Under the pieces are notes generated by a model. It saw only the letters and a list, made by a program, of their open reading frames with translations, was not told the origin of the DNA and did not search any database. From positions 186,001 to 250,000 of the forward strand of contig NZ_BNJR01000012.1 of NCBI RefSeq assembly GCF_016860605.1: a stretch of DNA of 64,000 nucleotides, in the 5' to 3' direction. Positions within the stretch are counted from its first letter, which is position 1, and each line of letters starts with the position of its first letter. Shown here in pieces: positions 16,154 to 26,147 of this stretch. The position numbers were made by a program, and so were the translations under genes. This stretch comes from Lentilactobacillus fungorum. Lineage in GTDB: Bacteria > Bacillota > Bacilli > Lactobacillales > Lactobacillaceae.

Positions 16154-18187
16154 GTGAAAATTTATGTTAATGCAGCCGCGGTACGTGACGGCAACGGCAC
16201 TAAAGAAACCCCTTACAAATCAATTAATGAGGCAGCAAAAATTGCCAATCCTGGCGATGACGTTTTGGTGTTTCCAGGAACTTACCGGGAATATGTTAAC
16301 CCAATTAACGGTGGCACTGATGAAGCTCGGATTACTTACCGCAGCGTTGAACCACTAGGCGCCGTGATCACTGGGGCTGAACGAGTGACAACCTGGAAGC
16401 AATATCAAGACAACGTTTGGATTTGCCGGATTAATAATAGTCTTTTTGGCGATTACAACCCCTATAAAACCTTTGTCATGGGCGATTGGTATTTTGGCCC
16501 GGTCGATAAACATACCGGTGCCGTGTATATGAACGACCGCCAGTTCTATGAAGCTGCCTCTCTACAAGCATGCATCGACGCAAAAGTCTATGCCCGTTCG
16601 TGGGAGCGAAAGAATTCCATCTATAAGTGGTATACGGAACAAGATGATAAGGCCAACGAAACCATTATCTACGCTAACTTTCAAGGGCAAAATCCAAATA
16701 AAGAAGATGTTGAAATCAACGTCCGCCGCGAAGTCTTCATGCCTCAAGCAACGGGCATTAATAACATTACGGTTAGTGGCTTTAAAATCAACAAAGCGGC
16801 AACAACTTGGGCACCTCCAGCTTCTTACCAAGATGGCATGATTGGTCCCCACTGGGCAAAGAACTGGATTATTGAAGATTGCGAAATCAGCCATAGCCGT
16901 TGTGCCGGGATTTCACTTGGGAAATATCGCGATCCCGATAACGATCAATACTTCACATATAAACATGTTAAGAGTCCAACCCAAATGGAACGAGACGCGG
17001 TTTGTCGTGGTCAATACCATGGTTGGCTGAAAGAAAATATCGGTCACCACATTGTCCGACGTTGCAACATTCATCACTGTGAACAAGACGGGATTGTCGG
17101 CCGCCAAGGTGGTGTCTTTAGTATCATCGAAGACAATCATATTCACGATATTAACAACATGCAGGAATTGGCTGGCGCCGAAATTGCCGGTATCAAAATG
17201 CACGCCGCAATTGATGTGATTATTCGCCGCAACCATATTCATGACTGCACAATGGGGATTTGGACTGACTGGGAAGCTCAGGGAACCCGGATTACTCAAA
17301 ATCTGTTAGATCACAACTATGCGCCAGACGGGACAGCGACACGAATTGTTGGTGCAATGCAAAGCCAAGATATTTTTGTTGAAGTTGGTCACGGTCCAAC
17401 TCTAATCGATAATAATTTACTACTATCCAAAGCCTCCCTAAGACTTGCAACGGAGGGAGTTGCTTGTGTTCACAACTTGATGCTGGGGTCAATTACTTCA
17501 ATTGGTGCCAATACGGACTTCTTTGTGGACGGCAAGAACCAACCCAGATTCACGCCTTATCATATTCCTCACAGAACTGAAGTCGCTGGTTTTATGACCA
17601 TTTTGCACGGTGATGATCGCTTTTATAACAATATTTTCATTCAGAACTGGCCAGTTGAAAAAACCGGAGAAGAAACGCTTGTTGATAGAGAAGCTGAAGA
17701 TACAGAACAAGTCGGGACCAACGGCTTTGATGATTATCCAACTTATGACGAATGGTATGAACAATTCAAGAAATTTGACGGTACGATTACAAAAGAAAAC
17801 GACATGTGGGACTTAATGAGTGCCCACTTTGGTCATTTGCCGGTTTGGGCAGCAGGTAATATGTACTTTAACGGTGCCAAAGCTTGGAAGAAAGAAACGG
17901 ATAATCTGGTTAATACCAGCGATCAGGTTACATTCGATCTCGTGTCCGACAATAACAAGGTCACAATTAAAACTAACTTATATGACCTTATTGGTGACTA
18001 CTTCGGAGGCATTATCACGACTAATACGCTAGGAAAAGCATTTGAACCAGAACAACGTTACGAAACGCCTAAAGGTGACGACATTATCTTTAATGAAGAT
18101 TACTTCGGAAATCATCGTGGTATTTCAACGATTCCTGGGCCGTTTGTATCCGGTAAAGCTGCCAGTGAAACTTTATGGTCAAATTAG
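16154..18187 (+). CDS. GH120 beta-xylosidase
   Basis: A 677-residue right-handed beta-helix protein without a signal peptide, so cytoplasmic. It follows the GH120 pattern closely, with blocks such as EIAGIKMHAAIDV, IWTDWEAQGTR and DIFVEVGHGP. By analogy with the Thermoanaerobacterium GH120 enzyme, the nucleophile is Asp372 (TDWEAQG) and the acid/base is Glu410 (FVEVGHG). The spacing between the two is 38 residues rather than the 23 I recall for that enzyme, owing to an insert around residues 389-403. GTG start with GAGGAGG upstream. It should release xylose from xylo-oligosaccharides imported by the next gene. Confidence 0.88.
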   Translation: MKIYVNAAAVRDGNGTKETPYKSINEAAKIANPGDDVLVFPGTYREYVNPINGGTDEARITYRSVEPLGAVITGAERVTTWKQYQDNVWICRINNSLFGDYNPYKTFVMGDWYFGPVDKHTGAVYMNDRQFYEAASLQACIDAKVYARSWERKNSIYKWYTEQDDKANETIIYANFQGQNPNKEDVEINVRREVFMPQATGINNITVSGFKINKAATTWAPPASYQDGMIGPHWAKNWIIEDCEISHSRCAGISLGKYRDPDNDQYFTYKHVKSPTQMERDAVCRGQYHGWLKENIGHHIVRRCNIHHCEQDGIVGRQGGVFSIIEDNHIHDINNMQELAGAEIAGIKMHAAIDVIIRRNHIHDCTMGIWTDWEAQGTRITQNLLDHNYAPDGTATRIVGAMQSQDIFVEVGHGPTLIDNNLLLSKASLRLATEGVACVHNLMLGSITSIGANTDFFVDGKNQPRFTPYHIPHRTEVAGFMTILHGDDRFYNNIFIQNWPVEKTGEETLVDREAEDTEQVGTNGFDDYPTYDEWYEQFKKFDGTITKENDMWDLMSAHFGHLPVWAAGNMYFNGAKAWKKETDNLVNTSDQVTFDLVSDNNKVTIKTNLYDLIGDYFGGIITTNTLGKAFEPEQRYETPKGDDIIFNEDYFGNHRGISTIPGPFVSGKAASETLWSN

Positions 18188-18257
18188 ATTATTAAGATTC
18201 TAATAATTAACAATCAAATATTGAAAATTTCTTAATAACAATATCGATTATTACAAG

Positions 18258-18313
18258 AAGATTCTTGCTAGGAAGACTGAGACTCAATACTTGCGCTAGT
18301 AAGAATCTTTTTG
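18258..18313 (+). terminator. Hairpin between the beta-xylosidase and carrier genes
   Basis: AAGATTCTTGCTAG (18258-18271) pairs with CTAGTAAGAATCTT (18296-18309), one mismatch, followed by T residues. It may attenuate rather than fully separate the two genes, because no clear new promoter is visible before the carrier. Confidence 0.7.
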
Positions 18314-18385
18314 TAAATATTGTCATTTTAATACGACGAATAGCACAACAGCATGCATTTTTAGTAATACGAGGAGGATTATATT

Positions 18386-19621
18386 ATGGAAAACGAAACA
18401 AATACCGCATCTAAGTTCCCCTATCGCTTGGGATTTGGACTGCTTTTTGGCTTGTTGGGATGGTTAGTCCCTTATCTAGGAGTTAATTCGACATTATTGC
18501 CTGCGAAAATTCAGCAGATAGCTCCCAATCAAAAAGTTCAAATTGTTGCTTTACTGGCAACAATTGCAATGGTAGTAGCCACGATTGCCAATATCATTGA
18601 AGGGGCCCTGTCCGATCGAACAACCAGCCGCTGGGGCAAACGAAATCCATGGATATTTTTGGGAATGATTAGTACCCTTGTTTGCTTTTACTTTCTAACC
18701 AAAGTTACCACTATCTCTGGAATTATTATCAACTGGTCACTCTTTCAAGTGGCATTAAATATGATGGTTGCGCCACTAGTTGCCTTCATTGCAGATAAAG
18801 CACCCGAGAAGTATAGAGGATCAATTTCAGCGTTTTACGGTGTTGGCATGAACATTGGAACTCCAGTTGGAACTATGATTGCCTCACAGTATATTACTAA
18901 TGTTAATAATGGTATTTATATATTTATGGTTTTTGAAATCGTCTTCACCTTAGTTGGATTGTTTCTTGTTGGCAATGGTAGCAATAAAGGAGAAACTGTT
19001 ACAAAACTACATGGATCTGAATTAATAGAGGCCTTTTCTTTTCCAATCCACGGTGATATTAGAGATTTTTACTTGGCTGTTATTGGTAAACTACTATTTG
19101 TTTCAGCTCAATTCATTATTACTGGTTATCAATTATATATATTTACAGATTACATGAAATTATCTGACGCTAATGCTACTCACAATCTCTCCATCATGTC
19201 TATTATTTTACTTGTAGCAGGTGTAGCGTTTGCCACTATTGGTGGACCCCTTGCTGACAAATTTCACAGTCTAAAACTTTTAGTTGCAATCTCGACACTG
19301 GTGATGGGGCTTGGTGTCGCTGTTCCAGCAATTGATCCAGCGCCTTGGACCATGTTCGTGTATGCCGGTTTAAGCGGTGCAGCCATGGGAATGTATAACT
19401 CCGTTGACCAGGCTCTAAATGTAACCGTTTTACCGAATCCCAATAGTGCTGCTAAAGATTTAGGAATTGTAAACCTCGCTAATTCACTTGGTCAGGTTTT
19501 TGGCCCTATTGTTGCTTCGATGATTATTGGCGCAATTGGCTATCGCATGATGCTTCCAGCTGCAGGAATTATGTGCTTGGTGGGAGCAATTCTGATCTTG
19601 ATGATTAAAAAGGTTCATTAA
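18386..19621 (+). CDS. MFS carrier, probably for xylosides or xylo-oligosaccharides
   Basis: A 411-residue membrane protein with about twelve hydrophobic segments. The loop GALSDRTTSRWGKRNPWI is the MFS/GPH-type motif between helices 2 and 3. AGGAGG precedes the ATG by 9 bases. It follows the GH120 beta-xylosidase and is closed by a strong terminator, so it is the likely importer for that enzyme's substrate. The substrate is inferred from context. Confidence 0.78.
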   Translation: MENETNTASKFPYRLGFGLLFGLLGWLVPYLGVNSTLLPAKIQQIAPNQKVQIVALLATIAMVVATIANIIEGALSDRTTSRWGKRNPWIFLGMISTLVCFYFLTKVTTISGIIINWSLFQVALNMMVAPLVAFIADKAPEKYRGSISAFYGVGMNIGTPVGTMIASQYITNVNNGIYIFMVFEIVFTLVGLFLVGNGSNKGETVTKLHGSELIEAFSFPIHGDIRDFYLAVIGKLLFVSAQFIITGYQLYIFTDYMKLSDANATHNLSIMSIILLVAGVAFATIGGPLADKFHSLKLLVAISTLVMGLGVAVPAIDPAPWTMFVYAGLSGAAMGMYNSVDQALNVTVLPNPNSAAKDLGIVNLANSLGQVFGPIVASMIIGAIGYRMMLPAAGIMCLVGAILILMIKKVH

Positions 19622-19645
19622 TTTATATTAATCAATAACTATCAA

Positions 19646-19707
19646 AAATGACATACAGTTATGTTAATTTAACCACTAGTTAACATAACTGTATGTCATT
19701 TTTTTGA
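19646..19707. terminator. Strong bidirectional terminator
   Basis: AATGACATACAGTTATGTTAA pairs perfectly with its complement at 19680-19700 around a short loop, with A-runs before and a T-run after. It lies between two convergent genes (carrier and CocE-type hydrolase) and probably serves both. Confidence 0.9.
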
Positions 19708-19720
19708 TTGTATCTAATTC

Positions 19721-21775
19721 TTAATCTCGATTAAACATAATCCGCGACGGATACTCCCCACCCCCATAAATCACCTGGTGCGCTACAACCGGGTGGTTGC
19801 CATCAGCTCCGGCCTCTGTATTGGTGTTAGGGAACACTAAATTATTTGCTGCGCTCGCAATGTCTAGTCGCAAACGATGGCCAGGAGCTAGTTGAATGGA
19901 TGTCTTTTGCGTTTCGACTTCAAACTGATAAACCTTTCCGGGTTTCAGTAATTTTGGCTTATCCTGTCCATCAAAAAAGATCGCATTCATCACACCATCA
20001 TCAATATTAATTGAACGGCCATCAGGATAGACATCCGTTAACCGGACAACCCAATCCGTATTCACAGCCGATGAGCTGGCATAAAAGACGATTTTAAACC
20101 AACCCGTAATGGTCAATTCCTTCGTTAAGGGTTCGCTAGTAAAGGTTAGCACATCATCCCGATTTTCAACTTTTGCATAGTCATTCGGAAATTCCAGTTC
20201 ATTTTGAGAGACATCAATCAAATGTGGAGTTGGCTGCTTTGGATCATAACCGAACCCAGCCGTACTTCGTGATGTTGGCTTTTCTGATAGCAACGTTCCT
20301 TTTTGACAATCCAAGTACCAACTAGTCGACTGCTTGTTAGGTGGAAATTGTTCAGCATGTCGCCACTTGTCCGCGTTTAACGTATAGTAATCAACGGGCG
20401 ATTCCTCATTAATTCCGTTATCAACGCCGTTCAAGAAGTGGTCAAACCACCTGACGTGCTGCAAATCAATATCAAAGCGCAGGGCATGTTCACCCAAATG
20501 AACCGGACCTAAATCATATTGGGCGTTCCCGCTGTGTACCCATGGCCCTAAAATTAGTTTTCGTTGGCCGCTTGGATACCGATCAGTTACCCGAATTGCC
20601 TCGGTCGTCCCAACACCATTATCATCAAACCAACCACTTTGGATTAGCGCTGGCACGTTAATTTGATCTGCTCGCGTTTTCCAGTCCATTTGTGCCAAAA
20701 ATGCGTCATACTTTTTATGCTTCATAAACTCAGAGAACCCCGGGATTTCGTGTCCCAGACCAACTACCGGAATCATGTTTAAAGGACGAATGCGCATGAG
20801 CTCATCCCAATCATCCCGCTGCATCTTCTCCGGGTGAAATTGCCGTTCGGCAGTCGAAAAGAACCAGGCCAAACTGCCCGACATTGGCGCGCCGTTCTTA
20901 TAAATTGTGTCATTAAAGGGGCCACCAGCTGTCACAATACTAACCAGCGCTTTTAGATGAGGGGTGCCAGACGAGGCGGCCGCCCATTGGACGTAGCCGC
21001 CATATGAACCGCCGATCATGCCGACGTTGCCATTAGACCACTCCTGCTTGGCAATCCATTCAATCGTATCTTGGCCATCTTCGCGTTCGTAATACATTGG
21101 CAGCCAATCACCCTGTGAGTCATTGCGCCCGCGAACATCTTGAAGAACGACCACGAAGCCCCGTTGGACAAAGCGCTCATAATCGCGATAGAACATTTGG
21201 CGGCCGTATGGCGTCCGACCCAAAATCACACTGTGAGTTTTCTTGCCATCATCAGGAATAAAGATTTCAGTTGCTAATTCGACGCCATCCCTCATTGGCA
21301 CCATCGCTTTAAAATGAGGCTTAATTTCAAGCGGCGTCGTGAGTAGCAGGCCGGCTCGCTGCCAATCTGCCAGCACGGTTGCTTGTTCATACCCTGGTTG
21401 AATCAGTACCGTTCCCATATTTCGAACTGCCACTTGCAGTCCAACAAGGTGGCCGTCATCAACAATCAGGTTAACGGCCGGCTTCTTCTCTCGTTGAATC
21501 CACAGGTGCTTGTTAGACGTTGGTTGATAACTCTCGCCAGTTTGAGTGGTAAATTGGTTACCCGCCCGTAACTTTGCGGATAATTCCGGCTTGTCTACAA
21601 GTTTTTCAACAGCTTCTCTTAAATTGAAGTGCAATCTATCGGTGTAATCCGCTTCAACCTCACCCTCAAAAGCCTGCCACTCACCATCTACCGCATTTTT
21701 TCGCACTTGAATGCTTGTGCCCTCAATCGAAAAAGTTGCTTCTTTAATACCGGTTTGGTAATAATCAAATTTCAA
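19721..21775 (-). CDS. CocE/NonD-family serine hydrolase (S15-like)
   Basis: A 684-residue alpha/beta hydrolase with a C-terminal jelly-roll domain. The nucleophile elbow is GGSYGG, the acid is in SGWFDDNGVG and the histidine in LGPWVHSGN, in the order seen in the CocE and X-Pro dipeptidyl-peptidase families. About 150 extra N-terminal residues precede the catalytic domain. It is the third gene after an Ala-Glu epimerase and a peptide-binding protein, with a 5-base gap to the latter, so a peptidase or acyl-ester hydrolase acting on imported peptides is plausible. The true substrate is unknown. Confidence 0.8.
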   Translation of the reverse strand: MKFDYYQTGIKEATFSIEGTSIQVRKNAVDGEWQAFEGEVEADYTDRLHFNLREAVEKLVDKPELSAKLRAGNQFTTQTGESYQPTSNKHLWIQREKKPAVNLIVDDGHLVGLQVAVRNMGTVLIQPGYEQATVLADWQRAGLLLTTPLEIKPHFKAMVPMRDGVELATEIFIPDDGKKTHSVILGRTPYGRQMFYRDYERFVQRGFVVVLQDVRGRNDSQGDWLPMYYEREDGQDTIEWIAKQEWSNGNVGMIGGSYGGYVQWAAASSGTPHLKALVSIVTAGGPFNDTIYKNGAPMSGSLAWFFSTAERQFHPEKMQRDDWDELMRIRPLNMIPVVGLGHEIPGFSEFMKHKKYDAFLAQMDWKTRADQINVPALIQSGWFDDNGVGTTEAIRVTDRYPSGQRKLILGPWVHSGNAQYDLGPVHLGEHALRFDIDLQHVRWFDHFLNGVDNGINEESPVDYYTLNADKWRHAEQFPPNKQSTSWYLDCQKGTLLSEKPTSRSTAGFGYDPKQPTPHLIDVSQNELEFPNDYAKVENRDDVLTFTSEPLTKELTITGWFKIVFYASSSAVNTDWVVRLTDVYPDGRSINIDDGVMNAIFFDGQDKPKLLKPGKVYQFEVETQKTSIQLAPGHRLRLDIASAANNLVFPNTNTEAGADGNHPVVAHQVIYGGGEYPSRIMFNRD

Positions 21776-21780
21776 TTAAA

Positions 21781-23400
21781 TCACTTCCAATAAGCAGTTG
21801 CATAAGTGAACGGCGCACCAACCATGTGATGCTGAACACCTTTCAACTTGGGATTTTGTAAAATTGAGTATACTTGCTGATTAAGCGGTACAATCGCTTT
21901 ATCCACTTGAACGAGTTGTCGTTCTGCTTGGTGGAGTGCTTGGAATCGTTTGGCCGGGTTATTAACGAACTGACCGTTTGCCTGGCTCATGAACTTATCA
22001 TACTTTGTATCACTAAACTGCGTCCGGCCGCCGGTTATAAAATTGGCCAAGTAGGTATTTGGATCTTGATAATCGGGTCCCCATTGGGCAAGCGCCATCT
22101 AGAATTTACCCTGGGCAATCATACCGAGCTCTTGTTGTTGCGGCAATGACCGAATCTCAATCTTCAAACCTTTGAGTTGTGATTGCAACTCGGATTGTAG
22201 ATACTGAGCCGTTGTCTTCTGCCAATCTTCATCGTCAACTAATAGTTGAATAGTAATCTGCCGCTTATTAAATTGTTTCAATGCCCTCTGCCAGTTCGCC
22301 TGAACTAGATTCTTATTTGGAACAGCCAACTTGCCGCCTTCTGCCCGGAAATCTTTACCGGTTGCTGTGTTCTTAACAAATTTAGGGGGAATGTAACCCG
22401 TTAATGGCGACGATTTATCTTGAAGAATTTTTGTGGCTAACTGCTTCGTGTCCACAGCATTTGCAATTGCTGTTCGGAAATTCTTATTGCGGAAATCATT
22501 ATTTGTGCCCTTCTTAAAGTTAAATTCGAGATAAGTCACCATTGAGTTCGGAATGGTCTTAAAGCCCGCTTTGTTTTGGTTATTTTTAACCAGATTACCC
22601 GTTAAGAACGTCATATCCAGCTTCTTGCCTTCGTACTGACTCAAACCAGTTTGGGCATCCTTGATAATGTTAAAGTTAAGTTGATTCAGCCTGGGTTTAA
22701 CGGGACCAACGTAGTTTTTATTTCGGGTTAGCGAAAAACTGCTAGTGCCTTGACGATAACTTTTCAGCTTAAAGGGACCATTAGATAGCATTGTCTTTGG
22801 CGAAGTTGCATAGCTATTTCCTTGTTTTTCAACAAACTTCTGGTTTTGGGGGAAGTAGGGATTAAATGATAATAGCGACGTAAAATATGGCGTCGGTTTT
22901 TGTAAAGTAACCTGCAGGCGGTACTTGCCAAGCGCTTTGACTGCCAACTTGCTTGGCTTCATCTTGCCGGTTGCTATTTTATCGCCGTTTTTAACAATCG
23001 TTTGAATAATATAAGCATAATTACTTTTGGTAGCCGGATTAGCCCCGCGCGTCCAAGCATAGACAAAATCGTTGGCCGTCACTGCAGCGCCATTTGACCA
23101 CTTAGCATTATGTCTTAAATTAATCGTGTAAGTTTTATTACCATTACTCTTTGTCGGCATTCCTTTGGCAATATCCGGCTTAACTTGATCCTTGGCGTTC
23201 ATTCGATACAACCCACTCACCAAAGCATCTTGAACGTCAAAACTATTTGGATCTTGCGCCTTCAATGTGTCAAGCGAGGCCACTTCTGTATTTAACCCAA
23301 AGGTGGCCGTCTTTTTGCTTTGGCTGGTACTCTGTTTGCCACAGGCTGCTAGCAGCAAGGTGGTCGCCAACATCGCCGCAATTGTTAATTTTTTCTTCAT
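21781..23400 (-). pseudogene. Oligopeptide-binding lipoprotein (OppA-like), interrupted by an in-frame amber codon
   Basis: The first part has a lipoprotein signal with lipobox LAAC (Cys20) and typical SBP_bac_5 segments, for example WSNGAAVTANDFVYAWTRG. At codon 434 (22099-22101) the reading meets TAG: QGKF, stop, MALAQWGPDYQDPNTYL. In intact relatives this block runs through as GKF-x-xALxxWGxDYxDP, so one sense codon has become a stop while the frame is kept. The total of 540 codons is normal for OppA. I place the start at 23400, since AGGAGG precedes that ATG. The truncated product lacks the last 106 residues, which contribute to the lobe closing over the peptide. Confidence 0.85.
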
Positions 23401-23414
23401 GAATAACTTCCTCC

Positions 23415-24482
23415 TCAAATGTTAATTGTCATTCCTAAACCTGGTTTGTCGCTTAACGTTAACAGACCACCCTCGTTGGTGAAACCGCCACTCAACCAAT
23501 CCGGCTCTTTAAACATCAAAAAACTGTCAAGATCACAAAAGGCAACGTTTTGGTGAGCGGCCGCAAAATGAGCGGCCGCACAAATTCCCAATCTGGTTTC
23601 AGCCATACAACCAATCATGCACCTAATTCCAGCCGCTTCGGCTACTTTGTTGATCCCCTCTGCACCAAAAATCCCAGCTGATTTCATTAGCTTAATATTC
23701 ACAATATCTGCTTCGCCATTACTAATGACCTGGTAGGCATCGCTAGGCGTGTGAACACTCTCGTCTAACATTAGGTCTTGCATAATCGCACTTCTGATCA
23801 CTTTATTTTCCTCATGTTGCCAATAAGGCAGCGGTTGTTCGACGATTTGGAGTTGCGTATTTTGAAATTCGTTAAGAATTCTGATCGTTTGCTTAGCGTT
23901 CCAGCCCTGATTGGCATCAATCTTGACTAACGCTTTATTCCCAACTGCATTTAGAATTTCTCTAATTGCTTCTTCATCGGATTGCTGATCAATTCCGGTT
24001 TTGACTTTTAACGCCGAGAAGCCTTTACTGACATAATCAACTGCTTCATTGGCCATCTTTCTCGGCTCATCAATTGAAATTGTGATGTCTGTATGTATTT
24101 GATTATCACTGCCGCCTAACAGCTGATAGATCGGCAAGTTGGCTGCTTTGCCCATTAAATCATAAAGGGCAATGTCAATTCCCGCCTTTAGCGCTGTGTG
24201 GCCAACAGTTTGGCTATCCATTAGTGAATGAACGCGCTCGATACAAAGCGGATTTTCACCTGTAATGGCTTTAGAGACCGCCGTCAAGGCTACTTTTTCA
24301 GTTTCGATTGACTCACCCGTTACTGGTTCAAACGGACAGGCCTCACCGTACCCGATTAAACCGGTGTCAGTCGTTATTTTAATCATTAACGATTCAACGG
24401 ATTGAATCTCGCCAAACGTCACCTTCAACGGCTGCGTCAACTGAATATTGACCGCTTTACCAATAATTTGCTTAATCTGCAT
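23415..24482 (-). CDS. L-Ala-D/L-Glu epimerase-type dipeptide epimerase
   Basis: A 355-residue enolase-superfamily enzyme of the dipeptide epimerase branch. Landmarks are LKVKTG (Lys-x-Lys), KIDANQGW, IVEQPL and LDES (metal ligands), and the C-terminal CMAETRLGICAAAHFAAA. Such enzymes epimerise L-Ala-D-Glu from murein so that it can be hydrolysed. It is first in an operon with a peptide-binding protein and a CocE-type hydrolase, which supports a role in muropeptide use. Its promoter carries a LacI-type operator. Confidence 0.88.
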   Translation of the reverse strand: MQIKQIIGKAVNIQLTQPLKVTFGEIQSVESLMIKITTDTGLIGYGEACPFEPVTGESIETEKVALTAVSKAITGENPLCIERVHSLMDSQTVGHTALKAGIDIALYDLMGKAANLPIYQLLGGSDNQIHTDITISIDEPRKMANEAVDYVSKGFSALKVKTGIDQQSDEEAIREILNAVGNKALVKIDANQGWNAKQTIRILNEFQNTQLQIVEQPLPYWQHEENKVIRSAIMQDLMLDESVHTPSDAYQVISNGEADIVNIKLMKSAGIFGAEGINKVAEAAGIRCMIGCMAETRLGICAAAHFAAAHQNVAFCDLDSFLMFKEPDWLSGGFTNEGGLLTLSDKPGLGMTINI

Positions 24483-24508
24483 GAGAATATCACCCCTAAA
24501 ATTAAAAA

Positions 24509-24566
24509 CATTCTAATGTTATTAGATGATAAAGCGTTTAATCTGAAAAAGCAACCATCGCCGCAA
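24509..24566 (-). promoter_or_regulatory. Promoter and operator of the dipeptide epimerase operon
   Basis: On the minus strand TTGCTT, a 17-base spacer and TATCAT form a promoter. GATAAAGCGTTTAATC at 24528-24543 overlaps the -10 and differs at few positions from the perfect palindrome GATAAAGCGCTTTATC found twice on the other side of the divergent LacI-type gene. Repression by that regulator is the natural reading. Confidence 0.65.
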
Positions 24567-24789
24567 AGCTAAAAAGCGATTCTATCAGTAATGATTACTA
24601 CTCAAGCAACTCAATTAAGGTGGGTTAGATCACCATGCTTGTACGGCTGGTATCGATGTCGACTCATGACATTGACTTCAGTTGTCCAACTGCAGATATA
24701 TGAGTATGATTAGTCATAGAAAATTTTTTGATAGGGTGACGCCACTTAACAAGTTGTTGTTACCTTGCCTTGAATGGAGGGACCAGCCA

Positions 24790-25803
24790 TTGAAATATGG
24801 GATGAAAGACATCGCCAAAAAAGCCAACGTTTCACTAACAACGGTTTCGTTGGTTTTAAACAACAAGGAATCACGAATTTCTACTCAAAAAAAACAGGAA
24901 ATTAAGCGAATCGCCAAAGAAATGAATTATCAGCCCAACTCGGCTGCCGTGCTCCTTAGTAAACAAATTAGCTATAATATCGGCTTAATCGTTCCAGACA
25001 TTACTAACCCTTTTTTTACGGAATTGACCCAGTTCATTAACCGCCAGTTGCGTCAGAATGGGTATTTCACGTTATTCGTTGACAGCGGTAATTCCTACCT
25101 CGGTGAAAAACAGGCCATCGAAAATATGATTTCGCGAGGAGTCGACGGTATCTTGTTGGTGCCTTCAAGTGAATTCTTTTCGGCTGATCAAGCCGAAGTT
25201 GAAACAATGTTCAAAAACGCTGGTAAACCAATTATTTTATTAAATGCCAGCACCGATATGGACATTAGCTACGTTAATTTCAATAATGTTGAAGGGGCTA
25301 TGATGGCTACTCAAGAGCTAATTGATCATGGTCATCGAAATATTGCTTTTATCAAGGGAAAAGATCATTTGGTTAATGCTCAGGAACGTTATCAGGGTTA
25401 CAAAAAAGGCCTTGAAAAAAACCAATTGCCATTCCGAAAAGCGCTTGTTTTTGAAGGTGATTACTCTAGTAACAGCGGCTATCAACTAGCGCCACAAATT
25501 TTAAAACAATCGGCCATTACTGCCATTTTAAGTTCCAATGACCTGATGCTATTTGGTTTAATTAAGTGGTCCAAGGAACAGGGCGTAGACATTTTTAATC
25601 GCTTCTCAATGGTGGGGTTCGATAATACACCCTACACCGAAATTATTGAGGTGCCGTTAACGACAATCGACCAAGATGCAGAAAAAATGTCCGAAGATGC
25701 CATTAAGATGCTTCTAAAAAAGATCAAAGGAAAGCACGATGTGACAGAGAAAATTATTATTCAACCTCGTTTAATCAGAAGAAAATCCGTTAAATTTATT
25801 TAG
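24790..25803 (+). CDS. LacI-family transcriptional regulator
   Basis: A 337-residue repressor starting at TTG 24790, with GGAGG nine bases upstream; an ATG further up (24682) would add an unrelated 36-residue extension. The N-terminal DNA-binding block is MKDIAKKANVSLTTVSLVLN with the hinge helix NSAAVLLSKQ, followed by a periplasmic-binding-like ligand domain. It lies between the dipeptide epimerase operon (divergent) and a GATase-like gene, and copies of one palindrome flank it on both sides. It therefore probably controls both neighbours. Confidence 0.88.
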   Translation: MKYGMKDIAKKANVSLTTVSLVLNNKESRISTQKKQEIKRIAKEMNYQPNSAAVLLSKQISYNIGLIVPDITNPFFTELTQFINRQLRQNGYFTLFVDSGNSYLGEKQAIENMISRGVDGILLVPSSEFFSADQAEVETMFKNAGKPIILLNASTDMDISYVNFNNVEGAMMATQELIDHGHRNIAFIKGKDHLVNAQERYQGYKKGLEKNQLPFRKALVFEGDYSSNSGYQLAPQILKQSAITAILSSNDLMLFGLIKWSKEQGVDIFNRFSMVGFDNTPYTEIIEVPLTTIDQDAEKMSEDAIKMLLKKIKGKHDVTEKIIIQPRLIRRKSVKFI

Positions 25804-25854
25804 TTGTGTCATAAAATCTTACACAATTTTTTGACACGATTTTTTATTTTTCTT

Positions 25855-25870
25855 GATAAAGCGCTTTATC
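25855..25870. promoter_or_regulatory. LacI-type operator, copy 2
   Basis: GATAAAGCGCTTTATC is a perfect 16-bp palindrome with a central CG-type core as in LacI-family operators. It lies 52 bases after the regulator gene and 85 bases before the promoter of the next gene. It is identical to the core of the copy at 26031-26046. Confidence 0.75.
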
Positions 25871-25954
25871 TTATCGATATTTCTAATCCCTTATGTAGCA
25901 AGGCTTTTCGCTTTAATAAATGGTTCCGCTTACATTTTATTAATGTAATGTAAG

Positions 25955-26050
25955 TTGACATTCATTTAAAACATGGTATTCTACATTTGAAGAAGGCGTG
26001 ATCATATGACGCATTTTTCTTTACTCGTTTGATAAAGCGCTTTATCAAAC
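25955..26050 (+). promoter_or_regulatory. Promoter and perfect operator before the GATase-like gene
   Basis: TTGACA (25955-25960), a 16-base spacer and TATTCT (25977-25982) form a strong promoter. About 45 bases downstream lies a perfect 24-bp palindrome (26027-26050) centred on GATAAAGCGCTTTATC, which would block elongation when bound. The 344-base stretch 25804-26147 shows no gene. Confidence 0.8.
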
Positions 26051-26147
26051 GATTCATGAGTTTGTTTCTTGTTTTTAATTCTGACGGGAAAGGGCCCTTT
26101 GTTTCTAGACCAAACTTCTCAAACAACTTTAGGAGGGATCGCTTCAA

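Noticed and set aside
22099-22101. Programmed recoding of the amber codon in the peptide-binding protein gene
   Set aside because: No pyrrolysine-type system is expected in lactobacilli and no recoding structure is evident; a mutation or sequencing error is simpler.
25962-26147. 61-codon minus-strand frame between the LacI gene and the GATase-like gene
   Set aside because: It spans a promoter and a palindromic operator for the plus-strand gene and has no ribosome-binding site or family features.
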